Assembly (NCBI RefSeq): GCF_018987265.1
Contig: NZ_CP076854.1
Span: 1,860,001 to 1,924,000, forward strand
Direction of reading: 5' to 3'
DNA length: 64,000 nucleotides
Source of the DNA: Rhizobium sp. WYJ-E13
GTDB taxonomy: Bacteria > Pseudomonadota > Alphaproteobacteria > Rhizobiales > Rhizobiaceae
The position numbers and the translations under genes were made by a program. Shown one piece after another: positions 55,036-63,692 of the stretch. Position 1 is the first letter of the stretch, and every line of letters begins with the position of its first letter. The notes beneath the pieces are model-generated. The model was not told where the DNA came from and searched no databases. It worked only from the letters and a program-made list of their open reading frames with translations.

Positions 55036-56096
55036 CGGCGGCTACTGCATCCACCTCCGCGCCGAAGAGCGCGAACGGCTCCTTCCTCCTGACGCTGATG
55101 AAGCTTCGAACCTTCATCGCGCTCTTTGCCGTCATCATCTTCTTCTCGATCTTCGCGCCGAACTTCACCTCGACGGCGAACATGATCCTGATGTCGAAAC
55201 ATGTGGCGCTGAACGCCTTCCTGGCGATGGGCATGACCTTCGTCATCATCACCGGCGGCATCGACCTCTCGGTCGGCTCGATCGTCGGCCTCTGCGGCAT
55301 GGTTGCCGGTGGCCTGATCCTTTATGGCGTCGAACTGCCGATCGGCTATACTGTCTATTTCAATCTCGTGGAGATCGTGTTGATCACACTTTCGATCGGC
55401 CTCATCATCGGCCTGATCAATGGGCTACTGATCACCAAGCTCAACGTTGCGCCTTTCATCGCGACCCTCGGCACGCTCTATGTCGCCCGCGGCCTGGCGC
55501 TGCTTTCCTCCGACGGCCAGACCTTCCCCAACCTCGTCGGCCGGCCGGAATATGCCACGACGGGCTTCGATTTCTTCGGCGCCGGTCGCATTCTTGGCCT
55601 GCCGGTGTCGATCTGGATCCTGATTTTCCTCGCGCTCGTTGCTGCCTATGTGGCGCGCTCGACACCGATCGGCCGCCATATCTTTGCCGTCGGCGGCAAT
55701 GAGCGGGCCGCGCGCATGTCGGGCATCCGCGTGGATCTGGTCAAGATCTTCGTCTACATGTTCTCCGGCCTGTGCGCGGCGATCGTCGGCATCGTCATCT
55801 CCTCGGAGCTGATGGCCGCGCATCCGGCAACGGGCGAAAGCTTCGAGCTCAATGCGATCGCTGCAGCTGTGCTCGGCGGAACTTCGATGTCAGGCGGGCG
55901 CGGCACGATCGGCGGCACGATCATCGGCGCCTTCGTGATCGGCATTCTTTCCGACGGTCTGGTCATGATGGGGGTTTCTTCCTTCTGGCAGATGGTCATC
56001 AAGGGGTTGGTCATCATCATCGCCGTCGTCGTCGATCAGGCGCAGCGTCGGCTGCAGCAGCGCGTGACCCTCATGCAGATGGCAAAGGCAGGTTGA
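55032..56096 (+). CDS. Sugar ABC transporter permease (apiose system)
   Basis: RbsC-type permease of 354 residues with nine or so membrane segments, GGIDLSVGSIVGLCGMVAGG near residue 80, VAPFIATLGTLYVARGLALL and LGGTSMSGGRGTIGGTIIGAF. A single permease gene suggests a homodimeric channel. The dehydrogenase gene apsD starts 1 bp after its stop. Confidence 0.92.
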   Translation: MTAATASTSAPKSANGSFLLTLMKLRTFIALFAVIIFFSIFAPNFTSTANMILMSKHVALNAFLAMGMTFVIITGGIDLSVGSIVGLCGMVAGGLILYGVELPIGYTVYFNLVEIVLITLSIGLIIGLINGLLITKLNVAPFIATLGTLYVARGLALLSSDGQTFPNLVGRPEYATTGFDFFGAGRILGLPVSIWILIFLALVAAYVARSTPIGRHIFAVGGNERAARMSGIRVDLVKIFVYMFSGLCAAIVGIVISSELMAAHPATGESFELNAIAAAVLGGTSMSGGRGTIGGTIIGAFVIGILSDGLVMMGVSSFWQMVIKGLVIIIAVVVDQAQRRLQQRVTLMQMAKAG

Positions 56097-56097
56097 A

Positions 56098-57132
56098 ATG
56101 GCTGACGTGAAAGGTGCTTTGATCGGTTGCGGCTTCTTTGCGATCAACCAGATGCACGCGTGGAAGGATGTCGATGGTGCCGCGGTCGTGGCGATCTGCG
56201 ACCGTGACCCGGAGCGGCTGAAGATCGTCGGCGAGCAGTTCGGCATCAATAGGCGCTATACGGATGCCGCAGCCATGTTTGCCGATGGCGGCTTCGATTT
56301 CGTTGATATCGCCACCACGGTACACAGCCACCGGGCGCTGGTGGAGATGGCGGCGAGCCATAAGATCCCCGCCATCTGCCAGAAACCCTTCGCCAAGACG
56401 CTTACCGATGCCAAGGCGATGGTCGAAGCCTGCCGGAAGGCAGGCATTCCACTGATGGTGCATGAGAATTTCCGCTGGCAGACGCCAATCCAGGCTGTCC
56501 GCCGGCTTCTCGACAACAAGGCGATCGGCACGCCCTTCTGGGGCCGCTTCTCGTTTCGGTCCGGGTATGACGTCTTTTCGGGCCAGCCCTATCTTGCCGA
56601 AGGCGAACGCTTCATCATCGAAGACCTCGGTATCCATACGCTCGATATCGCCCGCTTCATCCTCGGCGACGTCAAGACGCTGACGGCCCGCGCCAAACGC
56701 GTCAATCCAAAGATCAAGGGCGAGGATGTCGCGACGATCCTGCTCGACCATGAAAGCGGCGCGACGTCGGTCGTCGACGTCAGCTACGCGACCAGGCTTG
56801 GCACGGAGCCTTTCCCGGAAACGCTGATCGAGCTCGACGGCACCGACGGAACGATCCGTCTTTCTGTCGGCTACCGGCTCGAGGTCACCAACGCGGCCGG
56901 CACGGTCGTATCCGATACCTCGCCGCAGCTACTCTCCTGGGCAGCGCGTCCCTGGCACAATATTCAGGAAAGCGTCTATGCAATCCAGAAGCACTGGGTC
57001 GACCGGCTGAAGAACGGCGGTGAGCCGGCAACCTCAGGCGCCGACAACCTCAAGACCTTCGCCCTCGTTGAAGCGGCCTATGACAGTGCGGCATCAGGCA
57101 AGACAATCGACGTGGAGGCGATGCTGAAATGA
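56098..57132 (+). CDS. apsD: D-apiose dehydrogenase (Gfo/Idh/MocA family)
   Basis: A 344-residue oxidoreductase of the Gfo/Idh/MocA family. Rossmann motif ALIGCGFFAINQMHAWKDV at the N terminus; FVDIATTVHSHRALVEMAASHK leads to the family Glu-Lys-Pro position, here Gln-Lys-Pro (CQKPFAKT); the C-terminal domain has EDLGIHTLDIARFILGD with a catalytic His. In the pathway it oxidises D-apiose to D-apionolactone with NAD(P). Coupled to apnL by ATGA, which encodes the next enzyme. Name from family plus context. Confidence 0.85.
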   Translation: MADVKGALIGCGFFAINQMHAWKDVDGAAVVAICDRDPERLKIVGEQFGINRRYTDAAAMFADGGFDFVDIATTVHSHRALVEMAASHKIPAICQKPFAKTLTDAKAMVEACRKAGIPLMVHENFRWQTPIQAVRRLLDNKAIGTPFWGRFSFRSGYDVFSGQPYLAEGERFIIEDLGIHTLDIARFILGDVKTLTARAKRVNPKIKGEDVATILLDHESGATSVVDVSYATRLGTEPFPETLIELDGTDGTIRLSVGYRLEVTNAAGTVVSDTSPQLLSWAARPWHNIQESVYAIQKHWVDRLKNGGEPATSGADNLKTFALVEAAYDSAASGKTIDVEAMLK

Positions 57133-58973
57133 CGACGGACGCCTTCGCTCTCTATGGCACGCATGAGGCCGATGAGCATCCGGTCCGCCTAACTGCCGGA
57201 CGCCTCTCAGCCGATCTGGCAAAGGGCAATCTGCGGACGATCCGCTATGACGGCGTCGAGGTGCTGCGTGCCGTTTCCTATCTTGTGCGTGACCGCGACT
57301 GGGGCACCTACAGTCCTGATATCGAGAACCTCTGGATCGAGCAGGGCAACGATGCCTTTTCCGTTCGTTATGTCGCGCATTGCCGGGGACCCGAAGACAG
57401 CAGGCTTGGCATTTCGGTGCATATTGCGGCAACGGAGCATGAACTGATCTTCGAAGCCGGAGCGCTCTCGCCGACCGGTTTCGAAACCAATCGCTGCGGT
57501 TTCTGCATCCTGCATCCGATCGTCGGCATTGCCGGAAGCCCTGCCAAGGTCGAGCATGTCGATGGCAGCGTGAACGAGACGCGCTTCCCCGACCAGATCG
57601 ATCCCTGGCAGCCCTTCAAGGATATGCGGGCGATCACCCATCAGGTGCTGCCGGACGTTTCAGCCGAATGCCGCATGGAAGGCGATACGTTCGAGATGGA
57701 AGACCAGCGCAACTGGTCGGACGCGTCCTACAAGACATATGTGCGGCCACTGGCCCTGCCCTGGCCCTACCAGATCGCCGCAAACGAACCAGTGCGCCAA
57801 AGGATCGTCCTTGCCATCCGCGATACGAGAAGCGGAGAGACGACGGAAGCCGGCAGCGCTGAGCGCACCATCAAGCTCGAGCCGGGCGATCGCAGTGGCA
57901 CCATGCCTGACATAGGCGTTATCGTTACGCCTGACGAAGCCAAAGCGGTACTTGCTGCCCGTGACCTCCTGTCCGACATCGCGCCGCAGGAACTGCTTTT
58001 CCATTTCGACCCCAATGCCGGGCACGGCACTGAGGCCTTGAAGGATTTTGCTGCGGTTGCCGCGCTTCACTGCGGACGATCGACGCTGGAGATCGCCCTT
58101 CCCTGCAAGCAAACACCGGCCGCCGAAACCGCCGAGATTGCGAGGCAGATGCAGTCTGCGGGCTTCCACCCGGACGCAATCCTGATCTCACCCTCCGTTG
58201 ACCGGCAATCGACACCACCCGGCAGCAAATGGCCGAAATGCCCGCCGCTGGAGGAGGTCTATGCCGCAGCACACGAGGCCTTTGCCGGCATTCGCATCGG
58301 CGGTGGCATGCTCAGCTATTTCACCGAACTCAATCGCAAGCGCGTACCGGCCGATCGCCTCGGCTTCATCAGCCATTGCACCAATCCAATCGTCCATGCC
58401 GCCGATGATCTGAGCGTCATGCAGACCCTGGAAGCGCTGCCCTTCATCACGCGCTCGGTGCGCGCCATCTACGGCGACAAGCCCTACCGGATCGGCCCTT
58501 CGACCATTCCTATGCGGCAGAACCCCTATGGCAGCCGCACGATGGACAATCCCACCGGCTCCCGCATTCCCATGGCAAACCGCGATCCACGCCACAATGG
58601 CCGCTTTGCGGAGGCATTCGCGCTCGGTTACGCCATCCGTGTGCTCGATGCCAACATCGAATGCCTGACGCTTTCAGCGCTCACCGGCCCCTCCGGCCTT
58701 GTTGCCGGTAAGGAAGAGCCAGCGGAAGAAGGCGCCAATCGCCCGCTTTTCAACACCGTGAAGCTGCTGTCCCGCCTTGCCGGATCAGCCTGGAATGGCT
58801 GCAGGTCTTCGCATCCATCGGAGGTATTGGCTTTCCAATCAGGCTCGACTGTGTATATCCTTAATCTGACGGCCGAAGAGCAAAACATCGATATCAGTGC
58901 CTTTGGGTCGACCTCAGGCAAAAGCATGGCACTTGCGCCTTTTGGTACGGCCTCGATCAGACTCGCCGTTTAG
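57129..58973 (+). CDS. apnL: D-apionate lactonase
   Basis: A large 614-residue protein without similarity to the common gluconolactonases. Such length and position next to ApsD are typical of ApnL, which hydrolyses D-apionolactone to D-apionate. The N-terminal half (residues 1-250) looks like a beta-rich domain (ALYGTHEADEHPVRLTAGRLSADLAKGNLRTIRYDGVEVLRA...) and the C-terminal half like a TIM barrel with conserved GGGMLSYFTELNRKRVP and FISHCTNPIVHAADD. No signal peptide, so cytoplasmic. The last gene of the apiose operon. Catalytic residues not assignable by eye. Confidence 0.83.
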   Translation: MTTDAFALYGTHEADEHPVRLTAGRLSADLAKGNLRTIRYDGVEVLRAVSYLVRDRDWGTYSPDIENLWIEQGNDAFSVRYVAHCRGPEDSRLGISVHIAATEHELIFEAGALSPTGFETNRCGFCILHPIVGIAGSPAKVEHVDGSVNETRFPDQIDPWQPFKDMRAITHQVLPDVSAECRMEGDTFEMEDQRNWSDASYKTYVRPLALPWPYQIAANEPVRQRIVLAIRDTRSGETTEAGSAERTIKLEPGDRSGTMPDIGVIVTPDEAKAVLAARDLLSDIAPQELLFHFDPNAGHGTEALKDFAAVAALHCGRSTLEIALPCKQTPAAETAEIARQMQSAGFHPDAILISPSVDRQSTPPGSKWPKCPPLEEVYAAAHEAFAGIRIGGGMLSYFTELNRKRVPADRLGFISHCTNPIVHAADDLSVMQTLEALPFITRSVRAIYGDKPYRIGPSTIPMRQNPYGSRTMDNPTGSRIPMANRDPRHNGRFAEAFALGYAIRVLDANIECLTLSALTGPSGLVAGKEEPAEEGANRPLFNTVKLLSRLAGSAWNGCRSSHPSEVLAFQSGSTVYILNLTAEEQNIDISAFGSTSGKSMALAPFGTASIRLAV

Positions 58974-59638
58974 GGCTTTTGGGCGCATCGCGCGGACCGG
59001 TGGGCATCAGCATCTGTGCCGTTGCCAGGCGACACACATTCTTTGATTGCTTTTATGATTCCCTTCTCGTAAAAGGTTTAGATGCGAAACATCGGGTGAG
59101 CCGTTACGATGGAAACGATTCCACCGAGGGCTTTGATGTAGCTTCGACCCTGACCGACACCCTTGATCATCTGCCAGCCAACAAGCGACGTGAATTTGCC
59201 CGCGTGCTTTGGTCGAGGAAGCCTGCGAAGTGCACTTTGCCAAGTAAGGACCATCTGGTCGCCTCGAAGGGATAAGAACCGGCGACCCCGCATTACACGA
59301 TCTTGCAATTGAGGGATTCGAACTATCGGCCTGTTCCCACCAGACTACGAGTAGGTTGGCTGCGGGGGCACGATTTGAACTTATAGCCTGACGCCGTCGG
59401 CCGCGTGAAGACTGTTACGAAACGGTTTCGCCGGTGCTGATAACTCCAATCTGTCTTTCGGAAAAGGAGTCGCTTGCCGGGGCAGTCGCCCACGGTTTCC
59501 GCCCTTCTCTAATCGGCGGACTGGCATCAGCCGCCTTCGCAATTTTTCTAAGTTTTGCGATAAAATCAACGCCCGCGACTCGCTGGCAAAAGTCGAAGTT
59601 GCGCGACGAATTCTGCAACAAAATCCGAGAGAGAACGT
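58974..59638. other. Boundary region with gene and tRNA-like debris
   Basis: 665 bp without a convincing intact gene. A stretch around 59150-59215 read on the plus strand resembles the start of an MNT-HEPN-type protein (LDHLPANKRREFARV), then loses similarity. On the minus strand, around 59310-59325 and 59370-59385, are two tRNA T-arm-like sequences (AGTTCGAATCC and AGTTCAAATCG) whose stems do not pair well. The GC content falls through this region toward the right. Confidence 0.45.
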
Positions 59639-60133
59639 ATGCTCAAAGTTCGCCCCGCAGCAACCGCCGATGATGAGAGGATTGTTCTGCTCTGGCATCA
59701 AGGATGGCACGAGGCTCATGCTCACCTTGTGCCGTCTGAGGTGCTGGCTTTTCGGACGAAAGACCACTTCACTCTGTGGCTGAAGGAGGCACAAGACGCA
59801 TCCTATGTCGCGATTGATGAAACTGGTATACTTGGGTTTATCTCCGTAAAAGAGGCTGAGATCGTCAAGCTTTATGTCAGCAACCGCGCTCGCGGAACCG
59901 GTGTAGCCCACGCCTTGCTCTCATTCGCTGAAAATCTACTGCGTGATATAGGCATAACAAAAGCGGTGCTGCTCTGTACGGCAGGCAACATCCGAGCTGA
60001 ACGATTCTATAAGCGGGAGGGCTGGGTCCTATCTCATTCCTTCGACGATGCTCTTTGGACGCCACAGGGCGTTGGTAAGAAATTCATCGTGTCTACCCAC
60101 TGCTTTAAAAAAGACCTGACGCTGGTTGCTTAA
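59639..60133 (+). CDS. GNAT-family N-acetyltransferase
   Basis: A 164-residue acetyltransferase. Acetyl-CoA binding motif A is VSNRARGTGVAHALLSFAENLL near residues 80-102; the C-terminal motif AGNIRAERFYKREGW follows. GAGAGA precedes the ATG by 4 bases. It converges on the MFS gene with only 22 bp between stops, at the edge of a putative peptide-modification cluster. A self-immunity role (acetylating a toxic peptide) is possible, as in some other antibiotic systems, but a general small-molecule acetyltransferase is equally likely. Base composition is lower in GC than the apiose genes. Confidence 0.88.
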   Translation: MLKVRPAATADDERIVLLWHQGWHEAHAHLVPSEVLAFRTKDHFTLWLKEAQDASYVAIDETGILGFISVKEAEIVKLYVSNRARGTGVAHALLSFAENLLRDIGITKAVLLCTAGNIRAERFYKREGWVLSHSFDDALWTPQGVGKKFIVSTHCFKKDLTLVA

Positions 60134-60155
60134 AGCCCGCATGTAACGGGTGATT

Positions 60156-61364
60156 TCACGCCTGTCCTCGTCTATTTTGGCCCCACAGAGCAGTTGCGGA
60201 GCCAACAACCAGTATCGCACAAAAGAACCACAGCGCCGCTGGTGACACCTGCGTGTAAATGAACGTTCCGATCGATGGGGCCGCGATACCTGCCGCTGAT
60301 TGCACTGTCCGATAGAAACCCATGTATTCGCCGCTCCGTTGAGCGTCTTTGGCGGCCTCCCCCATGGCGACAGCCATGATAGCGGGATAGAATAGCAATT
60401 GCCCAATCGTGATCAGCAAATAGAGCGCGACGAGCGCTCCCATGCTAGAGGCAACAGAGATAAGAAAGAACGCTGAGGAAACGATACCCATTCCGACAAC
60501 GGCGGTTCGCAATTGATTTTGCGTTTTAACCCAGGCGGTTACAGGCAAGACCGCAGCTGCAAAGGTGATGTACCCAATGGTCAAGAGACTTCCGAAAGCT
60601 GCAGCATCCATCCCGTAAACCGAACTGACATAGATCGGTAGTGTTACAGATGTTTGCTTTGAGACAACGTCAAGGACGCAGGAAGCTAAGCAGACGATCA
60701 GGAATGTGACGCTCGTATAGGGTGCCGATGCTTGGCCATTCTGCGCGACTTGCTTTTTTGCCGCCGGCTGGGAATGATTGGCACGTTGGTCCAGGAAGAC
60801 GAATACAAGGCCGGCGGCCACTATCGAAGTCAGACCATCGGCATAGAAGATTAGATGCGGTTCAATCGCATAGAGTTTTCCCCCAAGTCCTGCCGCAATT
60901 CCTGCTCCGACATTGATGGCGACGACGTAGACCGCATAGGCGTGCGACCGTTCGCTCTCGGGGCATAAACGGACCACACAGGCATCATAGGCCGGACGAA
61001 ACGCACCATTCGCGAATGCCAAAATGATCAACATCGCGCCGATAAGCAGGACGTTCGAAATTAGCGGAATGATGAACATGGCAACTGCGCTCACCAGAAA
61101 GCTGAGAAACAAAACATTTCGCGACCCGATTCGGTCACTCAACCTTCCGCCGCTCCACGCTCCAAGGATCCCGCCGATGCCAAAACATGTCAGCAGGACG
61201 CCTGCGATCTCGACCGAAAACGCAGTCACCTGGGTTAGGTACAATACCAGGAACGGCGTGACCATGAAGCCCAGGAAGTTGACAAAGGCCGCGACTGCAA
61301 GCAGCCAAAGCTGAGCCGGCAGTCGCGGGACAAGCGTGCTCTTGCGCAAATGCAATTTACTCAT
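60156..61364 (-). CDS. MFS transporter, probable exporter
   Basis: A 402-residue major facilitator with twelve hydrophobic segments and the MFS motif A between helices 2 and 3 (GAWSGGRLSDRIGSRNVLF). It is similar in layout to drug or peptide efflux proteins. The start overlaps the end of the amidase-like gene by 8 bp, so it is the third gene of the minus-strand operon. In a peptide-toxin cluster it would export the product and give self-protection; the trifolitoxin operon likewise encodes a membrane transport protein. The exact substrate cannot be read from sequence. Confidence 0.9.
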   Translation of the reverse strand: MSKLHLRKSTLVPRLPAQLWLLAVAAFVNFLGFMVTPFLVLYLTQVTAFSVEIAGVLLTCFGIGGILGAWSGGRLSDRIGSRNVLFLSFLVSAVAMFIIPLISNVLLIGAMLIILAFANGAFRPAYDACVVRLCPESERSHAYAVYVVAINVGAGIAAGLGGKLYAIEPHLIFYADGLTSIVAAGLVFVFLDQRANHSQPAAKKQVAQNGQASAPYTSVTFLIVCLASCVLDVVSKQTSVTLPIYVSSVYGMDAAAFGSLLTIGYITFAAAVLPVTAWVKTQNQLRTAVVGMGIVSSAFFLISVASSMGALVALYLLITIGQLLFYPAIMAVAMGEAAKDAQRSGEYMGFYRTVQSAAGIAAPSIGTFIYTQVSPAALWFFCAILVVGSATALWGQNRRGQA

Positions 61365-62424
61365 ACCTACTCGGACGTTCAGGAATCGTCGGCCAGTTCG
61401 TCGCTTTGCAAAACCATTGAGCGAGCATGAGGAGACGGGCGAGCATGGTTACCGGACCTGCCAGCGTCAGCCCCATTGGCAAACCCTCCACCGAAAATCC
61501 ATTTGGAACGGTTATCGCGGCTCGATCGCTGAGAAACACCGGCATAACAGTTTCAAACGGGTCTGGATCATATCGACCAGGGGTGAGCGGCCATTCGGCC
61601 ATTAGGGGGGCAGCTAGTCCACTTGTAGGCAATAGAAATATGTCGTCCGTGACAGGCAACTGATACGAGCTGCGCAGATCCTGAAGCTTTTGTTGCCCTT
61701 CCGCATTGAGTGGGTTTTCTGAAACCAGGGCCGCCGCAATCCGGCATTCTTCGGTGATCAGGTTTTCGGTCGGAATGACTTCGATCCCTGCCTTTTCAAA
61801 CTCTCGGATCGCCAACGCATAGTTGGTACGCGCATCGAAATGAACCGTATCCCAAAACCTCCCTTTGGCCAGATGAACGCGCGGCACAATCATTGCGATA
61901 GAAGATTGCCGATCAAATCCATCGTCAGCGTCATACAACCGTAAGCTTTCGTCATCCGCCGAAAGACTTTTTATCCAGGCGTGTCGAACGTCGTGGACAT
62001 CATGGCCGAGGAATGAAAGTCGCCCCCGTGCCATAGACTCCCCAATTCGAGGCGCATAGAAACCGATGACGCCTGACATCGACGCCGCGACGAGGAGTTG
62101 GCCGTTTACATCTTCGCCAAGCCCTACGGTTTCCGGCCGTGTCGAAATGGCGTGCGCCAGCGGCGACCCGAGTGGTCCAGCAATAAAATCGGCACCCCAT
62201 GCATTTGGTATTTTCCGGCCTTCAGCCGTCTCTGTAACCACATCGGCGATATGGGCGGCGTTGTTCTCGAGTTGACGTAAAGCCTGGATGACGATCCCAT
62301 CATCGGCGACCGGCAGTGTCCCTTCGATTTCCTGTTGGTACCGAAGGTAGATTATAGCTTTGCTTGAGATTAAATTGGGGGGCACCGAGAGACTGCCGTC
62401 CAAACGAAGTTCGATATCTTCCAT
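61357..62424 (-). CDS. Amidase-like protein lacking the catalytic serine
   Basis: A 355-residue protein shaped like an amidase-signature enzyme. The C-terminal block ETVMPVFLSDRAAITVPNGFSVEGLPMGLTLAGP is the typical amidase end and SMSGVIGFYAPRIG matches the end of the signature. Yet where active amidases read D-T-G-G-S-I-R this one reads D-V-N-G-Q-L-L, so the nucleophile serine is glutamine, and GGSSGG is replaced by GPLGSP. It should not hydrolyse amides by the usual mechanism. It starts right after the SagB-type gene: ATG at 62424 with AGGTGA 5 bases upstream, or a GTG at 62433 overlapping that stop. A scaffold or new catalytic role in peptide modification is inferred. Confidence 0.78.
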   Translation of the reverse strand: MEDIELRLDGSLSVPPNLISSKAIIYLRYQQEIEGTLPVADDGIVIQALRQLENNAAHIADVVTETAEGRKIPNAWGADFIAGPLGSPLAHAISTRPETVGLGEDVNGQLLVAASMSGVIGFYAPRIGESMARGRLSFLGHDVHDVRHAWIKSLSADDESLRLYDADDGFDRQSSIAMIVPRVHLAKGRFWDTVHFDARTNYALAIREFEKAGIEVIPTENLITEECRIAAALVSENPLNAEGQQKLQDLRSSYQLPVTDDIFLLPTSGLAAPLMAEWPLTPGRYDPDPFETVMPVFLSDRAAITVPNGFSVEGLPMGLTLAGPVTMLARLLMLAQWFCKATNWPTIPERPSRYE

Positions 62425-62429
62425 CGAAT

Positions 62430-63599
62430 TCACCTGTGAAAATTTTGAGCCCGAATTTTCGACAAGAGTTCGTCACGAATTGCAAATTCGGGCGCAAGCC
62501 AGGCGACGTAATCGTTGGACGTGTCCGGATAGCCAGCGGCGAGAGCGTAAACTACGCTGTGGGTTAATTCCGTCTCGCCGATAGCCCGCTCTATCAACGA
62601 ATGACCGATCGCTCCGGCCGGATTTGCGACGACACCCTGCTTGCTGAGGATAAGCATCATGTTTTGAGCGATATGTCCCGCCTCCACGAATGCGTGCCCA
62701 TATGCGCTACCATTTATGTACTTCCACATCACCCGTTCGAAATGCGCGACAAGGAAAATGATGACGCTCGCGTTTGCAACCCATGGCTGATTTTCGGCGA
62801 ACATTTCATCCATAGTCGGCATGGCGTTACGGGGCGCAATCACCTCTAATGTGTGGTGCAAGGCATTGTAATGATAAAAGCGCTCTTCCAAGAGGCCCGA
62901 GACCCTGCGTACGAAAATGTAACCCTCGTAAGCGTTGCGCGCACCCGGTGAAGGCGTCATACGAAGTGGATGATCGCCCACCTCAGTAGACACGATATCG
63001 GTGATCCCCAACCCAGCGTATAAGGCATCGGCGACCAACGGTAATTCTAAAGGTTTGTCGAGGAACGCTCTTATCGAACGCCTGGTGCGCATAACTGCTT
63101 TGAGTTCGCTGTCGATCTGAAAGCGGGGTAACGGGATGCTGTCATCCGGAGACTTTAGGGTCATTAGAGGCGGTGAAGGCTGCGATTTCGATCGGAAAAT
63201 CTGGATTTCAGCTGCCATCTGATCGTTGACGGTCAGGTTGTCTTGTGACGAAAAGTGAAGCTGAGCCGTAACCGATCCCCACTCCCATGTTTCGTCGTAC
63301 TCGGTGTCCTTGTCGGAAATGATATCCCCTTCAACGACCAACGCAGTGAGCTCAAATAATTGGACAATTTCTTCGACCAGAGATGACGTGTGATAGGCTC
63401 GCGTAACGGAAAAGACCTCATCAAGCGGCCTCCATTCTTCGGACTGAAGGAGAACGTCGAGGCAGCGCAAATTGCAGGTGAAGGATCGATTCGTAAGGAA
63501 ATTAAAGATGACCACCTCGCCATTTTTCACAAAGTAGGAAAGAGCTCGCGCCCTTCGATAGCGAAACGACCGGTCGTTTTTTCCGGAAGAGGTCTCCAT
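62430..63599 (-). CDS. SagB/McbC-type (ThcOx) dehydrogenase with N-terminal wHTH-like domain
   Basis: An FMN-dependent nitroreductase-fold protein of 389 residues. The C-terminal domain (about 170-389) has the SagB/ThcOx pattern: RTRRSIRAFLDKPLELPLVADALYAG, TPSPGARNAYEGYIFVRRV, RFYHYNALHHTLEVI, and EAGHIAQNMMLIL. Such enzymes oxidise azolines to azoles in thiazole/oxazole-modified peptides (McbC, SagB; TfxB of trifolitoxin). The N-terminal 100 residues (YFVKNGEVVIFNFLTNRSFTC...) look like the wHTH domain often fused to this group. The ATG at 63599 has GGAG 9 bases upstream and is preferred to a GTG 18 bp earlier. Overlap or near-overlap with the next two genes marks one operon. Confidence 0.85.
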   Translation of the reverse strand: METSSGKNDRSFRYRRARALSYFVKNGEVVIFNFLTNRSFTCNLRCLDVLLQSEEWRPLDEVFSVTRAYHTSSLVEEIVQLFELTALVVEGDIISDKDTEYDETWEWGSVTAQLHFSSQDNLTVNDQMAAEIQIFRSKSQPSPPLMTLKSPDDSIPLPRFQIDSELKAVMRTRRSIRAFLDKPLELPLVADALYAGLGITDIVSTEVGDHPLRMTPSPGARNAYEGYIFVRRVSGLLEERFYHYNALHHTLEVIAPRNAMPTMDEMFAENQPWVANASVIIFLVAHFERVMWKYINGSAYGHAFVEAGHIAQNMMLILSKQGVVANPAGAIGHSLIERAIGETELTHSVVYALAAGYPDTSNDYVAWLAPEFAIRDELLSKIRAQNFHR

Positions 63600-63631
63600 G
63601 AAGCAATCTCCAAACACACGCTATTTCACGG

Positions 63632-63664
63632 CGGTCCAACGGCTAATCTCTAACCGCTGAACCG
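63632..63664 (-). terminator. Long hairpin between the small gene and the SagB-type gene
   Basis: In the minus-strand RNA, a 14-bp stem (arms 63664-63651 and 63645-63632, three G-U pairs) with loop GAGAU sits between the two genes. There is no U-tract. It could attenuate or stabilise the transcript so that the small upstream gene is expressed more strongly than the enzymes. Confidence 0.55.
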
Positions 63665-63692
63665 TCTTGTTGCGGTGACGATAAAGGCTTGA

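Noticed and set aside
59300..59390. tRNA genes suggested by GTTCGAATCC- and GTTCAAATC-like T-loops
   Set aside because: No matching acceptor, D or anticodon stems can be drawn and the T stems do not pair, so these are at most fragments.
59415..59621. Short frames on both strands just before the GNAT gene
   Set aside because: They overlap each other and the GNAT start region, lack ribosome sites and have no recognisable features.
63390..63653. 87-codon plus-strand frame as a possible precursor peptide
   Set aside because: It is antisense to the SagB-type dehydrogenase, whose coding pattern is clear, and lacks a leader/core layout.
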